Shown here piece by piece: positions 31,075-32,116 of a stretch of DNA of 32,116 nucleotides. The stretch covers positions 1 to 32,116 of the forward strand of contig NZ_JARXAI010000047.1 in NCBI RefSeq assembly GCF_029865925.1. The letters are read 5' to 3'. Every line of letters begins with the position of its first letter. Position 1 is the stretch's first letter. The notes beneath the pieces were generated by a model. That model was given only the letters and a program-made list of their open reading frames with translations. It was not told the origin of the DNA and searched no databases. A program made the translations under genes and the position numbers. This stretch comes from Sphingorhabdus sp. GTDB taxonomy: Bacteria > Pseudomonadota > Alphaproteobacteria > Sphingomonadales > Sphingomonadaceae.

Positions 31075-31628
31075 ATTTCACTTTTTTAAAAGCTATAGGT
31101 TCATCAATGGCGCTACTTCTCATTAACGGATGCGCCGACAACAGCGCCGATAAAGACGGCAATGGCGTCATCGACAGCAAAGAGCGCGCAGCGGAAATGA
31201 ACTATGACGCATTCATTCCTATGAAGGCGGGGCTTTGGGAAACCAAGGTTGTCTTTGACGACATCAATGTGCCGACCTTACGCAAGGCCCAAAAGCAGCA
31301 GATCATGGACGCGGTTGCGAAAAGCGCGTCAAGCCAGAGTTGCCTCACCGACGCCGAGGCCAAAAAGCCAGGTGCAGATTTCTTCGGTGGCGATGGCGCG
31401 GAAAAATGCGTCTACAAGGCGTTTGACGTATCGGGGCAGACTGTGAATATGAAGCTGTCCTGCGCCATGGAGGGTATGGGCACCGTCGACATGGCGCTGG
31501 CTGGCGTCATGGGGGAAACCGAATTCATTTACGACAGCAAGGTGGATGTCCGCCTGCCTATGGTTGGGACGGTAGCAATGAAGGGCAAGACAACGGGCAA
31601 ATATGTAGGTGCGTGCCCCGCGTCATGA
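31071..31628 (+). CDS. DUF3617 family lipoprotein with an EF-hand-like loop
   Basis: 185 residues from ATG 31071. A signal sequence ends in a lipobox at INGC, with lipidated C21. Directly after it, residues 27-38 read [12 protein letters not shown], which fits the 12-residue EF-hand calcium loop (D, D, N, G, I, D, E at positions 1, 3, 5, 6, 8, 9, 12). The rest is the DUF3617 domain: [15 protein letters not shown], then [42 protein letters not shown] and [10 protein letters not shown], with the usual four cysteines. DUF3617 proteins are periplasmic and of unknown role. TTG 31062 is a less likely alternative start. Its stop overlaps the start of the beta-lactamase-family gene. Confidence 0.85.
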   Translation: MNFTFLKAIGSSMALLLINGCADNSADKDGNGVIDSKERAAEMNYDAFIPMKAGLWETKVVFDDINVPTLRKAQKQQIMDAVAKSASSQSCLTDAEAKKPGADFFGGDGAEKCVYKAFDVSGQTVNMKLSCAMEGMGTVDMALAGVMGETEFIYDSKVDVRLPMVGTVAMKGKTTGKYVGACPAS

Positions 31629-32116
31629 TTGGTTTGCGCGGTATATGGCTTTCCGCTGCGGCGGCTGCGGCCATGCTGGTTTCCGGATGCGCGCCCCCTC
31701 TTGGCCTAGATAAAGCGGCGCCTGCGGTAATCGGCATCAGGCCAGCAACCGTTATGGTCAACTTTACAGCGGACAGTATCACCCCTGCGACGGTTGAGGG
31801 CGATGCTGGCGTTGCGGGTCGTCGAGTCACGATAGATGATCCGGCCCGCGTTGCGTCTATTTCAAAGCTTGTGGCAGCGATTGCCGTTATGCGGTTGGTA
31901 GAGCAAGGCAAGCTGGATCTCGACCGCGATATAAGTGATTATCTCGGCTGGAAAGTGCGCAACCCGGCCTTTCCGGATGCGCCTATCACGCTGCGTGCGT
32001 TGTTGTCGCACCAAAGCGGGCTGCGCGACGCCGTGGACTATATCGTCCCACTTGATGGCAGCTTGGAGCCGGTGCTTGTTGACCCAAAGGCATGGGATGC
32101 GGGCCATGCGCCCGGC
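31625..32116 (+). CDS. Beta-lactamase-family serine hydrolase lipoprotein (partial, cut by window end)
   Basis: The first 164 residues of a class C-type serine hydrolase. The ATG at 31625 overlaps the DUF3617 stop (ATGA). A signal with lipobox LVSGC gives lipidated C22. The active-site SxxK tetrad is S78-I-S-K81, followed by [22 protein letters not shown] and [15 protein letters not shown], both standard in this family. The later YxN and HxG motifs lie beyond the window. Such proteins include esterases, D-aminopeptidases and penicillin-binding-protein-like hydrolases as well as true beta-lactamases; resistance should not be assumed. Confidence 0.85.
   Translation, partial: MIGLRGIWLSAAAAAAMLVSGCAPPLGLDKAAPAVIGIRPATVMVNFTADSITPATVEGDAGVAGRRVTIDDPARVASISKLVAAIAVMRLVEQGKLDLDRDISDYLGWKVRNPAFPDAPITLRALLSHQSGLRDAVDYIVPLDGSLEPVLVDPKAWDAGHAPG

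Overview
The window is a moderately GC-rich chromosomal segment from an alphaproteobacterium, most likely a sphingomonad (Sphingomonadaceae, Sphingorhabdus/Sphingopyxis-like). The evidence is the minus-strand order rnd, lptC, lptA, lptB, rpoN; a DivK single-domain regulator beside a DUF3572 gene; a short RNase D; a double cold-shock-domain protein; DUF3617 lipoproteins; and intergenic repeats of the sort common in this order. The genus is a guess. I see no rRNA, tRNA, insertion sequence, prophage or CRISPR array.

Layout. 1-2867: three genes for an activated-alcohol or cell-surface polymer function (CDP-glycerol glycerophosphotransferase-like protein, HAD-IB phosphatase, NTP transferase with a TTG start), plus the tail of an upstream gene. 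2868-7100: the lipopolysaccharide transport genes lptC-lptA-lptB followed by rpoN, preceded by rnd. 7316-9288: cold-shock protein, Dps and ribosomal protein bL33, the last behind a leader that looks like an attenuator. 9317-12257: divK, divergent from a tight run of DUF3572, HAD hydrolase, RidA and FemAB-like acyltransferase genes.

12326-24106 is a catabolic island for a CoA-bound acid of unknown identity: acyl-CoA dehydrogenase, two crotonases, acyl-CoA ligase, aldehyde dehydrogenase, thiolase, a type-2 hydroxyacyl-CoA dehydrogenase-like SDR, a TetR regulator, a family III CoA transferase and a thiolase-like protein that appears to lack the usual catalytic residues. Together they give activation (ligase or CoA transferase), dehydrogenation, hydration, oxidation and thiolysis, so a complete beta-oxidation spiral. 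The most striking DNA feature here is a 50-bp inverted repeat that buries the ribosome binding site of the thiolase and holds a TTTAATC-type palindrome, of which a weaker relative lies before the acyl-CoA dehydrogenase gene.

24164-32116: a small lipoprotein; a two-gene XRE regulator/membrane protein unit with repeated boxes in its AT-rich leader; thrS; a DUF305 lipoprotein; a TauE/SafE permease; uvrB; and a chain of four reading frames linked by ATGA overlaps (two tiny ORFs, a DUF3617 lipoprotein with an EF-hand-like loop, and a beta-lactamase-family lipoprotein cut by the window end).
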